Source: Cyanobacterium stanieri PCC 7202
Lineage (GTDB): Bacteria; Cyanobacteriota; Cyanobacteriia; Cyanobacteriales; Cyanobacteriaceae
Assembly: GCA_000317655.1 (NCBI GenBank)
Contig: CP003940.1
Coordinates: 1,054,001-1,118,000, forward strand
DNA: 64,000 nt
Direction of reading: 5' to 3'
Positions within the stretch are counted from its first letter, which is position 1, and every line of letters starts with the position of its first letter. The notes under the pieces are model-generated. The model was not told the DNA's origin. It ran no database searches and saw only the letters and a list, made by a program, of their open reading frames with translations. Positions 54,004 to 63,362 of this stretch are shown here, piece by piece. The position numbers were made by a program, and so were the translations under genes.

Positions 54004-55662
54004 CTATTCCACCCCTTCCGACCACCAATTATGATTTTTAACGAGGGTGTGGCACTGCCAACTATCTTTGGTTTCGGGATAGTCAAGACGGTAATGTCCT
54101 CCCCTGCTTTCGGTGCGAAATAGGGCTGATTTTAAAATCAAGTAACCCACATCCAATAAATTGAGGGTTTCGGTGATCAATTTTAACTGTTGTTCCATGA
54201 TGGGAGATGACAGTTGATAGGATTGCCTCGGATGTAGCTGTTGAATAAATTGACCTATTTTCAGGGCATCTATTTCATTGTGCCATTGATGGATAAGGGC
54301 GATCGCCTTTACTAACATATCCTCATGACGACAAATTCCTGCCGCCTCCCAGATTAATAGAGGTAATTCCGTTCTTATTTTTTCCACTACCGCCATTTCA
54401 TCCTGCCAACCTTCTCCCCCTAGGGTATTCATATTAGAAGAAAAAGAAGGAGTATCCGAGGAATGGAAACTTAAGTTTTTCAAAGTCTCCCCAAACACCA
54501 AACACTCCAACAAAGAATTACTAGCCAAACGATTAGCCCCATGTACCCCTGTATTGGCGGTTTCACCGATGGCATATAACCCCTCCAGAGAAGTTTGATT
54601 ACGTAAATCCACCGCAATTCCTCCCATCCAATAATGGGCGGCAGGAGAAACGGGAATCGGCTGAGAAAATAAATCAATACCCCACTCCTGACATCGGTTG
54701 ATGATATTAGGAAAACGATACTCTAAATGCTCCCGAGGAATAGGGCGTAAATCCAAAAATACATTATCAAGGGCAGGATTGGGACTGATTTTATGAAGAT
54801 GATTATAAATCGCCCGACTGACCACATCTCGAGGTGCTAATTCCCCTTTAGGATGATATTCAAAGGCAAATCTGTTGCCCTCTCCATCAATTAGATGGGC
54901 CCCTTCACCCCTCACCGCCTCACTAATCAAGAAACGGGGAGCATTTTCCTTTTTCAGTGCCGTAGGATGGAATTGGACAAATTCCAAATCCCTCAACAAT
55001 GCCCCACTACGCCATGCTAAGGCTACCCCATCCCCCGTACTTACCTTGGGGTTAGTGGTTTGGGCGAATACTTGCCCTCCCCCTCCTGTGGCAAGGATAA
55101 CGGCCTTTGCACCTAACCAAGTAATTTTATTATCATGGAGCAAACAAAGCCCTCGACATTTTTCTTCTTCTATCCATAAATCTAGGGCGTAGGCTTGTTC
55201 GTATACGGAAATGTGTTCACTTTCAGTGACCCTTTGCCTTAAAATAGATACGATCGCCCTTCCTGTGGTATCCGCCGCATGAAGTACCCGAGGAAAAGAG
55301 TGGGCGGCTTCCAATGTCATCGCCAACTCATCATTATGACGGTCAAATTCTACCCCCATTTCCAGCAACGAGCGAATGGAAGTAACCGCATTTTCTACTA
55401 AATATTTTACCGCAGTGCGATCGCACAACCCCGCCCCTGCTTTGAGGGTATCTTCTAAATGTAGCATGGGTGAATCATTAGGGGCGATCGCCGCCGCAAT
55501 ACCCCCCTGGGCCCAATCACTAGCCCCTTTTTTTAGCTTATCCTTAGTAATTAAACCAATGCGTAAACTATCGGGAAGCCTCAAGGCCGCATATAAACCA
55601 GCAGCACCAGAGCCAACAATTATCACATCAAAATGATCAGGCAAGGGAGAAATAGAGTTCAA
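54004..55662 (-). CDS. nadB: L-aspartate oxidase
   Basis: First enzyme of de novo NAD synthesis: oxidises aspartate to iminoaspartate using FAD. 552 residues. FAD-binding IIVGSGAAGLYAALRL; KGASDWAQGGIAAAI; the active-site region LEFVQFHPTALKKENAPRFL; ISEAVRGEGAHLID; and GVHGANRLASNSLLECLVFG. A helical C-terminal domain follows. It is a single gene; nadA and nadC are not in the window. Confidence 0.96.
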   Translation of the reverse strand: MNSISPLPDHFDVIIVGSGAAGLYAALRLPDSLRIGLITKDKLKKGASDWAQGGIAAAIAPNDSPMLHLEDTLKAGAGLCDRTAVKYLVENAVTSIRSLLEMGVEFDRHNDELAMTLEAAHSFPRVLHAADTTGRAIVSILRQRVTESEHISVYEQAYALDLWIEEEKCRGLCLLHDNKITWLGAKAVILATGGGGQVFAQTTNPKVSTGDGVALAWRSGALLRDLEFVQFHPTALKKENAPRFLISEAVRGEGAHLIDGEGNRFAFEYHPKGELAPRDVVSRAIYNHLHKISPNPALDNVFLDLRPIPREHLEYRFPNIINRCQEWGIDLFSQPIPVSPAAHYWMGGIAVDLRNQTSLEGLYAIGETANTGVHGANRLASNSLLECLVFGETLKNLSFHSSDTPSFSSNMNTLGGEGWQDEMAVVEKIRTELPLLIWEAAGICRHEDMLVKAIALIHQWHNEIDALKIGQFIQQLHPRQSYQLSSPIMEQQLKLITETLNLLDVGYLILKSALFRTESRGGHYRLDYPETKDSWQCHTLVKNHNWWSEGVE

Positions 55663-55799
55663 GGTTTTATAATTTTATCTAGTGGCGAAATAGTTATGTT
55701 TGCTCATTTTATCTAATCGGGGGTACCTTTGCCATCGTTTTTTTGATTTACCCTTACAATAAAAAAAGAACCATTGAAGATCAAGAGAATAGGAAATCC

Positions 55800-56126
55800 A
55801 TGGCTGAATCAGAAAATATTTTTCAAAAAGCATTTTACCTAGGAATTGGTATCGCAGGATATGCCGCCGAAAAAGCAGGGGATACCCTCCAAGAATTAAA
55901 ACAGCAAACCGATAAAATTATTAATAATCCTAACTTTCCCCAAGAACTTCAGCAACTAGCTGATGAAATGGTTAATAAGGGAAAAATGACCACCGAAGAA
56001 GCCAGAAAATTTGTGGATGACACAATTCAACAAGCCAAAGACAAACAAAAAATTGATAATTCTGACACCTCATCATCATCAGAACCCCGTACCATTGAAA
56101 TTATTACCGATGATGAAGAGAACTAA
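55800..56126 (+). CDS. Small phasin-like helical protein
   Basis: A 108-residue protein with an amphipathic first helix (NIFQKAFYLGIGIAGYAAEK), long helices (TLQELKQQTDKIINNP, ADEMVNKGKMTTEEARKFVD) and an acidic Ser-rich tail ending TDDEEN. The pattern resembles PhaI/phasin-like or polyhydroxyalkanoate-granule-associated proteins, but this is a weak match. Start ATG 55800 (AGGA five bases upstream) is preferred to an upstream start at 55743. Confidence 0.6.
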   Translation: MAESENIFQKAFYLGIGIAGYAAEKAGDTLQELKQQTDKIINNPNFPQELQQLADEMVNKGKMTTEEARKFVDDTIQQAKDKQKIDNSDTSSSSEPRTIEIITDDEEN

Positions 56127-56169
56127 CATCTGAATGGAAAACTGAACAATTAACAAAAATTATTAATCA

Positions 56170-56649
56170 ATGGATAATTGGGAACAACAATTAATTAACT
56201 GGTTAAATCAAGCAGAAAATAACTTTTATAATTTTTGTGAAGAAGTTAGCCAAGAATGGGAAAATACTGCTAGTAAAACAGAAAAATTTATTGACAATAT
56301 CACAGAAGAAATAGAAAGCAATATCCCCGCAGAAATCAATAATTTAATGGTGACCATGGATGATTTTGTTGAGGAATTAATCACCATTTTGGCGCAAGAG
56401 GATCCTTTTCATTTATTAGAGTATTTTTTAGACGAGCAAAGATTAGGAGAAAACTCGCAAACAGATCATAACATTGTCTGGTTTGAAGAGGAAAAAGTAA
56501 CACCCAATGCAGAATTTCACCCTGCCTGTGTCGGATGTCAAAATTATCATGGACGTAAGTATAATGGTAATCTCCTAGTCTGTGCAATTCATCCCTATGG
56601 TTGGACAGACGAAAGTTGCCCTGATTGGGAAAGTCTTGAAAAAAAGTAA
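56170..56649 (+). CDS. Protein with a C-terminal cysteine cluster, unknown function
   Basis: A 159-residue protein. The N-terminal 100 residues are helical and acidic (QQLINWLNQAENNFYNFCEE ... INNLMVTMDDFVEELIT). The C-terminal 40 hold a four-Cys pattern: HPACVGCQNYHGR, then LLVCAIHPYGW and ESCPDWES. This C-x2-C ... C ... C arrangement suggests a zinc or Fe-S site. Family not recognised. 43 bases after the phasin-like gene. Confidence 0.65.
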   Translation: MDNWEQQLINWLNQAENNFYNFCEEVSQEWENTASKTEKFIDNITEEIESNIPAEINNLMVTMDDFVEELITILAQEDPFHLLEYFLDEQRLGENSQTDHNIVWFEEEKVTPNAEFHPACVGCQNYHGRKYNGNLLVCAIHPYGWTDESCPDWESLEKK

Positions 56650-56899
56650 TATCATTATTTTTCGCCAATCCACATAAAATAAATCATCATCTTTCCCCCT
56701 AAAAAGTGTCAAAAATTGTCCCTCAAAGATGTATAATAAAGTTTAGTCTCGGGTAAGAGAATATGATTTAAGTCCAGTTCTCTTGATATTAGGGATATAT
56801 TTAGTTCTATTTTATTAACTATCAAACTTAAAAAAATCAACTGAACAATCATCAATTTTTTCTAAATATTGACTTTTCCCACTCTATCAAAAAATATTA

Positions 56900-57361
56900 A
56901 TGAGTCATACTTTTTTACTACAACCGGGAAGCTGGATAATTAAAGGAACTTTGACAGAAAAAAATGAGCATTTAATTCCTTTTAAAGGAGCAACTATTAT
57001 CGCTTGGGATCAAAGTAATTGGTTTACCATGAAAACTAAGTTAGTTTTTGAAAGGCAAAAACAAGATTCCTCAGAAACATTCCAAAATTTAGAGTTTGAA
57101 TACAAGGGATTTTTTCCTACTAATAAATATAACTATACCTATGTTTTAAAAAGGAGTGATTTTGATAAGATAGAGGGAGAGGGATGGATTACCAAAGACT
57201 CTATTATTCAACGTTATTGGATCTTAGGAGATAGTCGTCGTCGGGCGGTTTTAGAAACTATTTTTCAATTGGATGATGATAGTTATCATCTTTCTAGTAC
57301 CATGATGGCAGGTAATAATATTATTGAGGTCATGGAAGGAATTTTAGAGCGTCATGGATAA
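56900..57361 (+). CDS. Conserved beta-rich protein of unknown function
   Basis: A 153-residue, mostly beta protein: LLQPGSWIIKGTLTEKNEHL at the start, a middle FEYKGFFPTNKYNYTYVLKR, and a C-terminal SSTMMAGNNIIEVMEGILER. The shape suggests a lipocalin-like or similar barrel. A TATAAT lies at 56732-56737. It is followed 55 bases later by the Ser/Thr kinase gene, possibly as an operon. Confidence 0.65.
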   Translation: MSHTFLLQPGSWIIKGTLTEKNEHLIPFKGATIIAWDQSNWFTMKTKLVFERQKQDSSETFQNLEFEYKGFFPTNKYNYTYVLKRSDFDKIEGEGWITKDSIIQRYWILGDSRRRAVLETIFQLDDDSYHLSSTMMAGNNIIEVMEGILERHG

Positions 57362-57416
57362 AAGAAGATAACATAGATAAAAATATATATCATAGGATTT
57401 GATGGACAATTAAATC

Positions 57417-58967
57417 ATGAGTTTAGGGAAACAAAATCAGCGTATATTAGCAGATCGCTATCAATTAATAGAATTGATTGGTAGTGGTGCCATGGGGCAA
57501 GTATATCGAGGAGAAGATAAACTGCTCGGTGGTGTTGTGGTTGCAGTGAAGTTTTTGTCTCAAACCCTGCTCAATGATAAAATGCGCCATCGTTTTGAAA
57601 GGGAAGCCACCATTAGCGCCCTATTGGGAGAAAAAAGTATTCATATTATTCGAGTAAGGGATTATGGGGTTGATGAAAATGAAGTCCCTTACTATGTGAT
57701 GGAGTTTTTGGAGGGGGAGAGTTTAAGTCAAGTTATTAAGTTTCAACCTTTACCTCTCAAGCGTTTTCTTTATCTTAGTCGTCAAATTTGTGTGGGTATG
57801 GATGCGGCACATAGTGGCATTATGCTCAAGGGGGAATTGTGTCAGGTGGTTCACCGAGACATCAAGCCCAGTAATGTTTTGGTCATGCAGGATCCCACTT
57901 TGGGGGAATTGGTAAAAATTCTGGATTTTGGTATTGCTAAGTTAGTACAGGCTAATGCGACTCAAACCCATTCTTTTATGGGTACTCTGGCGTATTGTTC
58001 CCCTGAACAAATGGAAGGTAAGGAGTTGGATAATCGCTCAGATATTTATAGTTTGGGGGTGATGATGTATGAAATGCTCACCCTCGAGATGCCTATTTTA
58101 CCTGAGTCTTCTTCCTTTGGGGCATGGTATCGAGCGCACCATGATTTTGAGCCTCGTCCTTTTGATGCCCATCTCAAGATTCCTACGGAATTGAAGGATG
58201 TGATCATGAAGTGTATGGAAAAATCTCGTAATAATCGTCCTCAAACAGTGGCGGAAATTTTACGGGTAATTGAGGGTTTAGAGAAAAAGAATCAAACTAA
58301 TAAAGTTACTAATCCAATGACTACTTTTAGTGGTCAAAAGACTATTGTGGCTGATACTTATGATGATGCAGATCTTAAGTATAAGGGCGATCGCACCGAA
58401 GTAGTTGCCAAAGTAGATGGTGTCACCACCATTTCCAAAAATCTCACCTGGCCTAATAATAAACCTATTCAAAAAATTGTTTTCCCCAAGGTGGTCATTA
58501 GCTCTGGACAAACCTTTCCCAGTCTTTGGGTGATGATTGAAAAGGATGATATAATGAGTCGCATTAAGGATATGAGATATAATCAGTTTCTTTTCCTTAA
58601 TTCTCCCCATCCGATGATATTGTGGATTACGGTGATTTATAATCCCCATAGGGGCGCTCGATGGTTGCCCTGTTATCTGGATTTAAAATCTCAAACTTCC
58701 CGACAGGTGACGGCGGCTTTGGCACAAACGGGTAATTATAAAATTCTCTTTTTTGCCTTGGAAGAACCAAAACAATGTCAGCACGTAACGGGTTCTACCA
58801 TTGCCACCAATCAATGTAAAATAATGCTCAATTGGTTAGAAAGCAGTAAGGCTATTCCTGATACGGGAGGGGCAAAAATGAGTAAACAAAGGTTGAGGGA
58901 AGAGTTTAATAAATTGAAACCTGTCATTCTTTCTAAACTCAAAAATAGTTATAAATCATCTTCTTGA
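57417..58967 (+). CDS. Serine/threonine protein kinase with C-terminal extension
   Basis: A 516-residue bacterial Ser/Thr kinase (Pkn2-like). Kinase domain residues 10-290: IGSGAMGQVYRGEDKLLGGV, VAVKFLSQ (ATP Lys), VVHRDIKPSNVLV (catalytic Asp), KILDFGIAKL (DFG), GTLAYCSPEQM and SDIYSLGVMMYEML. After a linker, a C-terminal domain of about 170 residues (SGQTFPSLWVMIEKDDIM ... QTSRQVTAALAQTGNYKIL) has no recognised fold. No membrane segment is seen, so the kinase is probably soluble. The stop overlaps the convergent thioesterase gene by 19 bases. Confidence 0.92.
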   Translation: MSLGKQNQRILADRYQLIELIGSGAMGQVYRGEDKLLGGVVVAVKFLSQTLLNDKMRHRFEREATISALLGEKSIHIIRVRDYGVDENEVPYYVMEFLEGESLSQVIKFQPLPLKRFLYLSRQICVGMDAAHSGIMLKGELCQVVHRDIKPSNVLVMQDPTLGELVKILDFGIAKLVQANATQTHSFMGTLAYCSPEQMEGKELDNRSDIYSLGVMMYEMLTLEMPILPESSSFGAWYRAHHDFEPRPFDAHLKIPTELKDVIMKCMEKSRNNRPQTVAEILRVIEGLEKKNQTNKVTNPMTTFSGQKTIVADTYDDADLKYKGDRTEVVAKVDGVTTISKNLTWPNNKPIQKIVFPKVVISSGQTFPSLWVMIEKDDIMSRIKDMRYNQFLFLNSPHPMILWITVIYNPHRGARWLPCYLDLKSQTSRQVTAALAQTGNYKILFFALEEPKQCQHVTGSTIATNQCKIMLNWLESSKAIPDTGGAKMSKQRLREEFNKLKPVILSKLKNSYKSSS

Positions 58968-59359
58968 GAAAGCAAGTGGTCGTAAATATAATTAGGTAAG
59001 GGTTGGCTTTTTCTGGTTTGGGGATTGATACATACATGGCGAGTTTTTGCCGTTGCCACTTGTTGTTCTTTTTTTTCGATGGTATACTCAATTTCAAAGG
59101 TTTTGGGATTAAGGGCGATCGCTTTTAGTCCTACTTGAATGTTATCCCCACAAAAAAGAGGACGAAAAAAATCAATTTCTCCATGGATAATCGGTATTGC
59201 CATGGAAGGATGACGAAAAAAATCGTGTAAATTCACCTGTAAAGATTCCAAATAATGCTCGTAGGCTTCATGACAGATAGAAAGCAGTCGGGCAAAATAC
59301 ACCACCCCTGCACTATCGGTATCGGCAAAGTGAATTTTTCTTTCGTAAATGAATTTCAT
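58949..59359 (-). CDS. 1,4-dihydroxy-2-naphthoyl-CoA hydrolase-type thioesterase
   Basis: A 136-residue hotdog-fold acyl-CoA thioesterase of the Slr0204 type, which hydrolyses DHNA-CoA in phylloquinone (vitamin K1) synthesis for photosystem I. Active-site part FADTDSAGVVYFARLLSICH with the catalytic Asp, then EAYEHYLESL and the second half VGLKAIALNPKTFEIEYTIE. Assignment to DHNA-CoA is from family resemblance; 4-hydroxybenzoyl-CoA thioesterases look alike. Confidence 0.83.
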   Translation of the reverse strand: MKFIYERKIHFADTDSAGVVYFARLLSICHEAYEHYLESLQVNLHDFFRHPSMAIPIIHGEIDFFRPLFCGDNIQVGLKAIALNPKTFEIEYTIEKKEQQVATAKTRHVCINPQTRKSQPLPNYIYDHLLSQEDDL

Positions 59360-59403
59360 GATCTGTTAGCCTTGAAAAGAGTAAAAAACTACAAGATTAG
59401 TAT

Positions 59404-60666
59404 ATGTCTAATTCCTTATTTGCCGATGCCAACATCAGATTGGAAAGGGCATTAAAATATGTTCAAATTTCTTCCTATACCGAGGAAAAATTAAAATATC
59501 CCAAATCCAGTTTAGCGGTATCTGTACCCGTGAGAATGGATGATGGTTCATTAAAAGTTTATCAAGGTTATCGTGTTATGTATAACGATAGTCGAGGCCC
59601 AGGAAAAGGAGGAGTACGTTATCATCCTGCGGTTAACCTTGATGAGGTACAATCCTTGGCTTTTTGGATGATGTTTAAATGTGCAGTGTTAAATCTTCCT
59701 TTTGGTGGTGCTAAGGGGGGTATTCAAGTTAATCCTCGGGAATTGTCCAAGGGAGAGTTAGAAAGACTTTCTAAAAATTATATCAGTGCGATCGCCGATT
59801 ATATTGGCATAGATCGAGACATTTTAGCCCCCGACGTTTACACCAACGAGATGATCATGGGTTGGATGGTAGAAGAATATAGTAACATCACCAGAAAACA
59901 ATCCCTTGGGGTAGTGACAGGAAAACCTCTGACCATGGGAGGGAGCGAAGGAAGAAGCACCGCCACGGCGACAGGAGCTTTTCATGTCATCCAAACTATT
60001 TTACCAAAATTTGAGCAAAAACCAGCCGATACCACTGTCGCTGTTCAAGGTTTTGGTAATGCAGGGGCGCAAATAGCCCACCTATTATATGAAGCGGGGT
60101 ATAAAGTAGTTGCTGTCAGTGATTCCCAAGGAGGAATTTATTGTCAAGGAGGGTTAGATATTCCTAGTATTCGTGAGTATAAAAACAGTACCCGCACTGT
60201 CAAAGACGTTTATTGCCAAGAAACGGTTTGTGACTTGAGGGAGAATGATGTGATTAGCAATCAGGAATTATTATCCCTCGATGTAGATGTTTTAATTCCT
60301 GCTGCCCTTGAAAATCAAATTACCGAAGAAAATGCCGAGGACATAAAAGCCAAATTTATTTTTGAGGTTGCCAACGGGCCAGTTACTTCCTCCGCTGACT
60401 TGATTTTGGAAGAAAAAGGCATTCGAGTAATTCCCGATATTTTAGTTAATGCAGGAGGGGTTACGGTAAGTCATTTAGAATGGGTACAAAACCGCAATGG
60501 TATGTATTGGGAATTGGACAAAGTGCAAGATAAACTCAAAAATGCCATGGTAAAAGAAACCGAAATTATTTGGAAAGTTGCCCGAGAATATGATGTTTCC
60601 ATGCGTACCGCCGCTTATATCCATTCCCTCAAACGTCTTGACGATGCCATGGCTTTTGATCGTTAA
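59404..60666 (+). CDS. Glu/Leu/Phe/Val dehydrogenase (glutamate dehydrogenase type)
   Basis: A 420-residue amino-acid dehydrogenase. Substrate-binding domain: YRVMYNDSRGPGKGGVRYHP, MMFKCAVLNLPFGGAKGGIQ (catalytic Lys), LAPDVYTNEMIMGWM. NAD(P) domain: VAVQGFGNAGAQIAHLLYEA. C-terminal part: IPDILVNAGGVTVSHLEWVQ. It probably interconverts glutamate and 2-oxoglutarate, though leucine-type activity cannot be excluded. It overlaps the convergent gene by four bases. Confidence 0.93.
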   Translation: MSNSLFADANIRLERALKYVQISSYTEEKLKYPKSSLAVSVPVRMDDGSLKVYQGYRVMYNDSRGPGKGGVRYHPAVNLDEVQSLAFWMMFKCAVLNLPFGGAKGGIQVNPRELSKGELERLSKNYISAIADYIGIDRDILAPDVYTNEMIMGWMVEEYSNITRKQSLGVVTGKPLTMGGSEGRSTATATGAFHVIQTILPKFEQKPADTTVAVQGFGNAGAQIAHLLYEAGYKVVAVSDSQGGIYCQGGLDIPSIREYKNSTRTVKDVYCQETVCDLRENDVISNQELLSLDVDVLIPAALENQITEENAEDIKAKFIFEVANGPVTSSADLILEEKGIRVIPDILVNAGGVTVSHLEWVQNRNGMYWELDKVQDKLKNAMVKETEIIWKVAREYDVSMRTAAYIHSLKRLDDAMAFDR

Positions 60667-61274
60667 TCGTCAATAGTACCACTAAGGGATTTTAATTCGG
60701 GGTTATCGGCGATCGCCTCTACGGTGTTATAACAGATATAAGGCAAACCAGAAGCCTTTAACCCCTTAAGAATCCGAGCATTAGTATGGGGAAAAACCAC
60801 AAAAATAGGATGAATTTTTTCCGCCCTATCACTAAACATGTGATCATTCACTTCAGGCATAATCCATTCATACTCATTTGCCAAAGCCGTTTGAGCATTA
60901 CGCCACCGTAACAAAAGATCAGAAAAATCCTCTTGGGGGCGATGAATAAAAACCAAAATTTCCACCCCCATTTTAATCTTCCATTCAGGATCACACATTA
61001 ACACAGCAATATCACAGGGAATCGATACCATTTCATCCACGGACATCTGACTCATCCCCGAAGAAGCATAAGGACGAGATGCCAGAGACGAACTATGATG
61101 AACATGACGAACTTTTGCCAAAGGTAAAGGAATTGTAATTAAACTATCACTAGGGCGCCTCATACTCGGCACCATCGCCAAATATTCCCGATACTGACTC
61201 AATAGGGTGACAATTCTTTCCCTATCAGTATAATCAGCCAAAGCAGTTTCATAGTCAGATTGATTTATAGACAT
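60663..61274 (-). CDS. Conserved cyanobacterial protein of unknown function
   Basis: A 203-residue soluble alpha/beta protein: SDYETALADYTDRERIVTLL, a basic middle with Ser/Pro, then CDIAVLMCDPEWKIKMGVEI, IHRPQEDFSDLLLRWRNAQT and YICYNTVEAIADNPE. No domain recognised. It lies 34 bases downstream of pilC on the same strand; a link to pili is only contextual. Confidence 0.65.
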   Translation of the reverse strand: MSINQSDYETALADYTDRERIVTLLSQYREYLAMVPSMRRPSDSLITIPLPLAKVRHVHHSSSLASRPYASSGMSQMSVDEMVSIPCDIAVLMCDPEWKIKMGVEILVFIHRPQEDFSDLLLRWRNAQTALANEYEWIMPEVNDHMFSDRAEKIHPIFVVFPHTNARILKGLKASGLPYICYNTVEAIADNPELKSLSGTIDD

Positions 61275-61308
61275 TAATTAAAATTTACCTTGAATGGACA
61301 ATATTTTT

Positions 61309-62523
61309 TTAGCCAATTTCATCAAATATAGAGAACATTGGTAAATACATGGATAACAAAATTGTACCCACCATCCCCGCAATTACCACCATCATCAAAG
61401 GCTCAATAACGCTAGTAAGGGCTTTAATGGCTTGTTCCACTTCATCCTCGTAAAAGTCAGCTACCTTCATCATCATCGCATCTAATTCCCCTGTTTCTTC
61501 ACCGATGGTCATCATCTGAATTGCCATAGGAGGAAAAACGTTTTTCGCTTCAATGGCTGTACTCAACATACCCCCTTCTAATACCGATTGCTTTGCCGCC
61601 CCAATGGCATTAGCAATAACTTTATTACCGATGGTATCCTCAACGATTTCTAAACATTGTAAAATGGGAACCCCCGAACGAGTTAGGGTACCAAATACCC
61701 GACAAAAACGAGCCACTGCACTCTTTTGATTCAAATCACCAAAAATAGGAGCTTTGAGAGCAATCATATCAATTTGTAATCTTCCTGCAGGAGTTCGATA
61801 ATATTGACGAAAACCAAAAAAGACTCCTGCTACTATAAAGACAGGAATAATAGCCCTAGGACTCCGTAAAAAATCACTGAGAGTAACCATAAACTGAGTT
61901 AGGGCAGGTAATTCTCCTCCTAATTGATCAAAAATTCCTGCAAATACAGGGATCAAAAAAATTGTCATGCCCAAAAAAGCAATCACGGCAAAAATGCCCA
62001 CCGTGACAGGATAAGCCATGGCAGATTTGACCTGATTTTGTAATCTTGCCACATCTTCCAATAACTTCGCTAATCGATTCATTACCTCATCTAAAACCCC
62101 CCCAATTTCCCCTGCTTCTACCATGGAAACATACAATTGATCAAAACAATCAGGATGTTTTGCTAGGGCTTCGGATAAATTAGTACCTTGTTGTACATCT
62201 TCGTTGATCATACCCAAGGCTTTTTTAAACTTAGGATTGGATGCTTGTTCCTTTAAAACTGATAATGCTCTTACAATGGCTACCCCTGCGTTAACCAATA
62301 CAGCAAATTGACGGGAAAAAATGGCTTTGTCTTTAACTGTTACTTTACTTAATGCGGCTTCGATACTGGCCACATCAAATTCCATCCCTACTTTTTTTAT
62401 TTTGCCGATGGCGGCAAATCTTTTCCTGAGAATTCTTCTTGCTTCATCGGCTGATTCTGCGGTAACTTTTTCCCGTAAGATATTTCCTGACTTGTCTTTG
62501 ACCTGAGCGATAAAAGTAGCCAT
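61309..62523 (-). CDS. pilC: Type IV pilus inner-membrane platform protein PilC
   Basis: GspF/PilC platform of the type IV pilus machine, needed for pilus assembly, motility and DNA uptake. 404 residues with two GspF domains: first about 70-190 (FSRQFAVLVNAGVAIVRALS, SMVEAGEIGGVLDEVMNRLA), second about 270-400 (RVFGTLTRSGVPILQCLEIV, MTIGEETGELDAMMMKVADF), and three membrane segments including GIFAVIAFLGMTIFLIPVFA. pilB and pilT, usually adjacent, are not in the window downstream. Confidence 0.95.
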   Translation of the reverse strand: MATFIAQVKDKSGNILREKVTAESADEARRILRKRFAAIGKIKKVGMEFDVASIEAALSKVTVKDKAIFSRQFAVLVNAGVAIVRALSVLKEQASNPKFKKALGMINEDVQQGTNLSEALAKHPDCFDQLYVSMVEAGEIGGVLDEVMNRLAKLLEDVARLQNQVKSAMAYPVTVGIFAVIAFLGMTIFLIPVFAGIFDQLGGELPALTQFMVTLSDFLRSPRAIIPVFIVAGVFFGFRQYYRTPAGRLQIDMIALKAPIFGDLNQKSAVARFCRVFGTLTRSGVPILQCLEIVEDTIGNKVIANAIGAAKQSVLEGGMLSTAIEAKNVFPPMAIQMMTIGEETGELDAMMMKVADFYEDEVEQAIKALTSVIEPLMMVVIAGMVGTILLSMYLPMFSIFDEIG

Positions 62524-62598
62524 AATTTCACCCTCTATTTACTCAATAATAATCGCTATTTACTATTTTGACATTATTTTATATAAAGCCAAAATTGA

Positions 62599-63252
62599 TT
62601 AAACCATAACGTAACCACGCCCCCTCAAGTAACCTGTACTGCCCCCAGGGCAAATATAGGCTAAAGGATTGGGGGCTATTTTGTCAAAAACCTTCTGAGC
62701 ATTTAACTGTTGCCTACGCCAATGAAAGGTTTTTTTCAATTTCAAAGGTGCAACTTTTCCCTCTTTAGTAGGTAATAAATGTCTCCCACTGAATAAAACT
62801 CCCCCATTACCTTGGTAGTATAAACAGGATGAACCGGGAGAATAACCAGATGTCCAAATTAATTGACAATGTTCTGTTAAGGAATATTCGTCTTCAAAAG
62901 CAATGGCATCAAGGTTGGGTAATAGATAAACCTCTTGTTCTTGGGAAATCAACTGACAGTTAAACTCTTGTTTAATTTTACCGATATGCTTACTAATGCC
63001 ATCTCGATTAGTAACAAAAAGATATTTCACCCCTCCTTGTTGTTGTAAAAATTCTATATTCTGAGGATGCCAAGGGGGAGAGTCGATGAGAATATTTCCC
63101 GAAGGATTGGTAATTAAATAGGATGTACCGCCCAAAATTTCTCGATTAGGAGGAAAAGCCCAAATATTATCTAAAATTAACTTAGGTGGTTTAGGTGTTG
63201 CGATTTTAGTCGTTTGCTGATCTTTTTCTGTAGAATTATTAATAGGGGTCAT
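62599..63252 (-). CDS. Metallo-beta-lactamase-fold protein with degenerate metal site
   Basis: A 217-residue MBL-fold protein: NREILGGTSYLITNPSGNIL with IDSPPWHP, then TNRDGISKH at residues 81-89 where active enzymes have THxHxDH. Further on TSGYSPGSSCLYY stands where GHxPGS is usual, and LFSGRHLL where the metal Asp is expected. Most zinc or iron ligands are therefore missing and hydrolase activity is doubtful. The C-terminus keeps YICPGGSTGYLRGRG. Divergent from the S2P-like gene. Confidence 0.78.
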   Translation of the reverse strand: MTPINNSTEKDQQTTKIATPKPPKLILDNIWAFPPNREILGGTSYLITNPSGNILIDSPPWHPQNIEFLQQQGGVKYLFVTNRDGISKHIGKIKQEFNCQLISQEQEVYLLPNLDAIAFEDEYSLTEHCQLIWTSGYSPGSSCLYYQGNGGVLFSGRHLLPTKEGKVAPLKLKKTFHWRRQQLNAQKVFDKIAPNPLAYICPGGSTGYLRGRGYVMV

Positions 63253-63362
63253 CTTTATTGGTTTGATAGTCCTCTGGATATGGTGATAGAAAATATCCCA
63301 TGTTGTAATTATATAGAGGTATCCTAAGCAATTCAGGATAGACTCGTTACTGTAGGTAAAAA

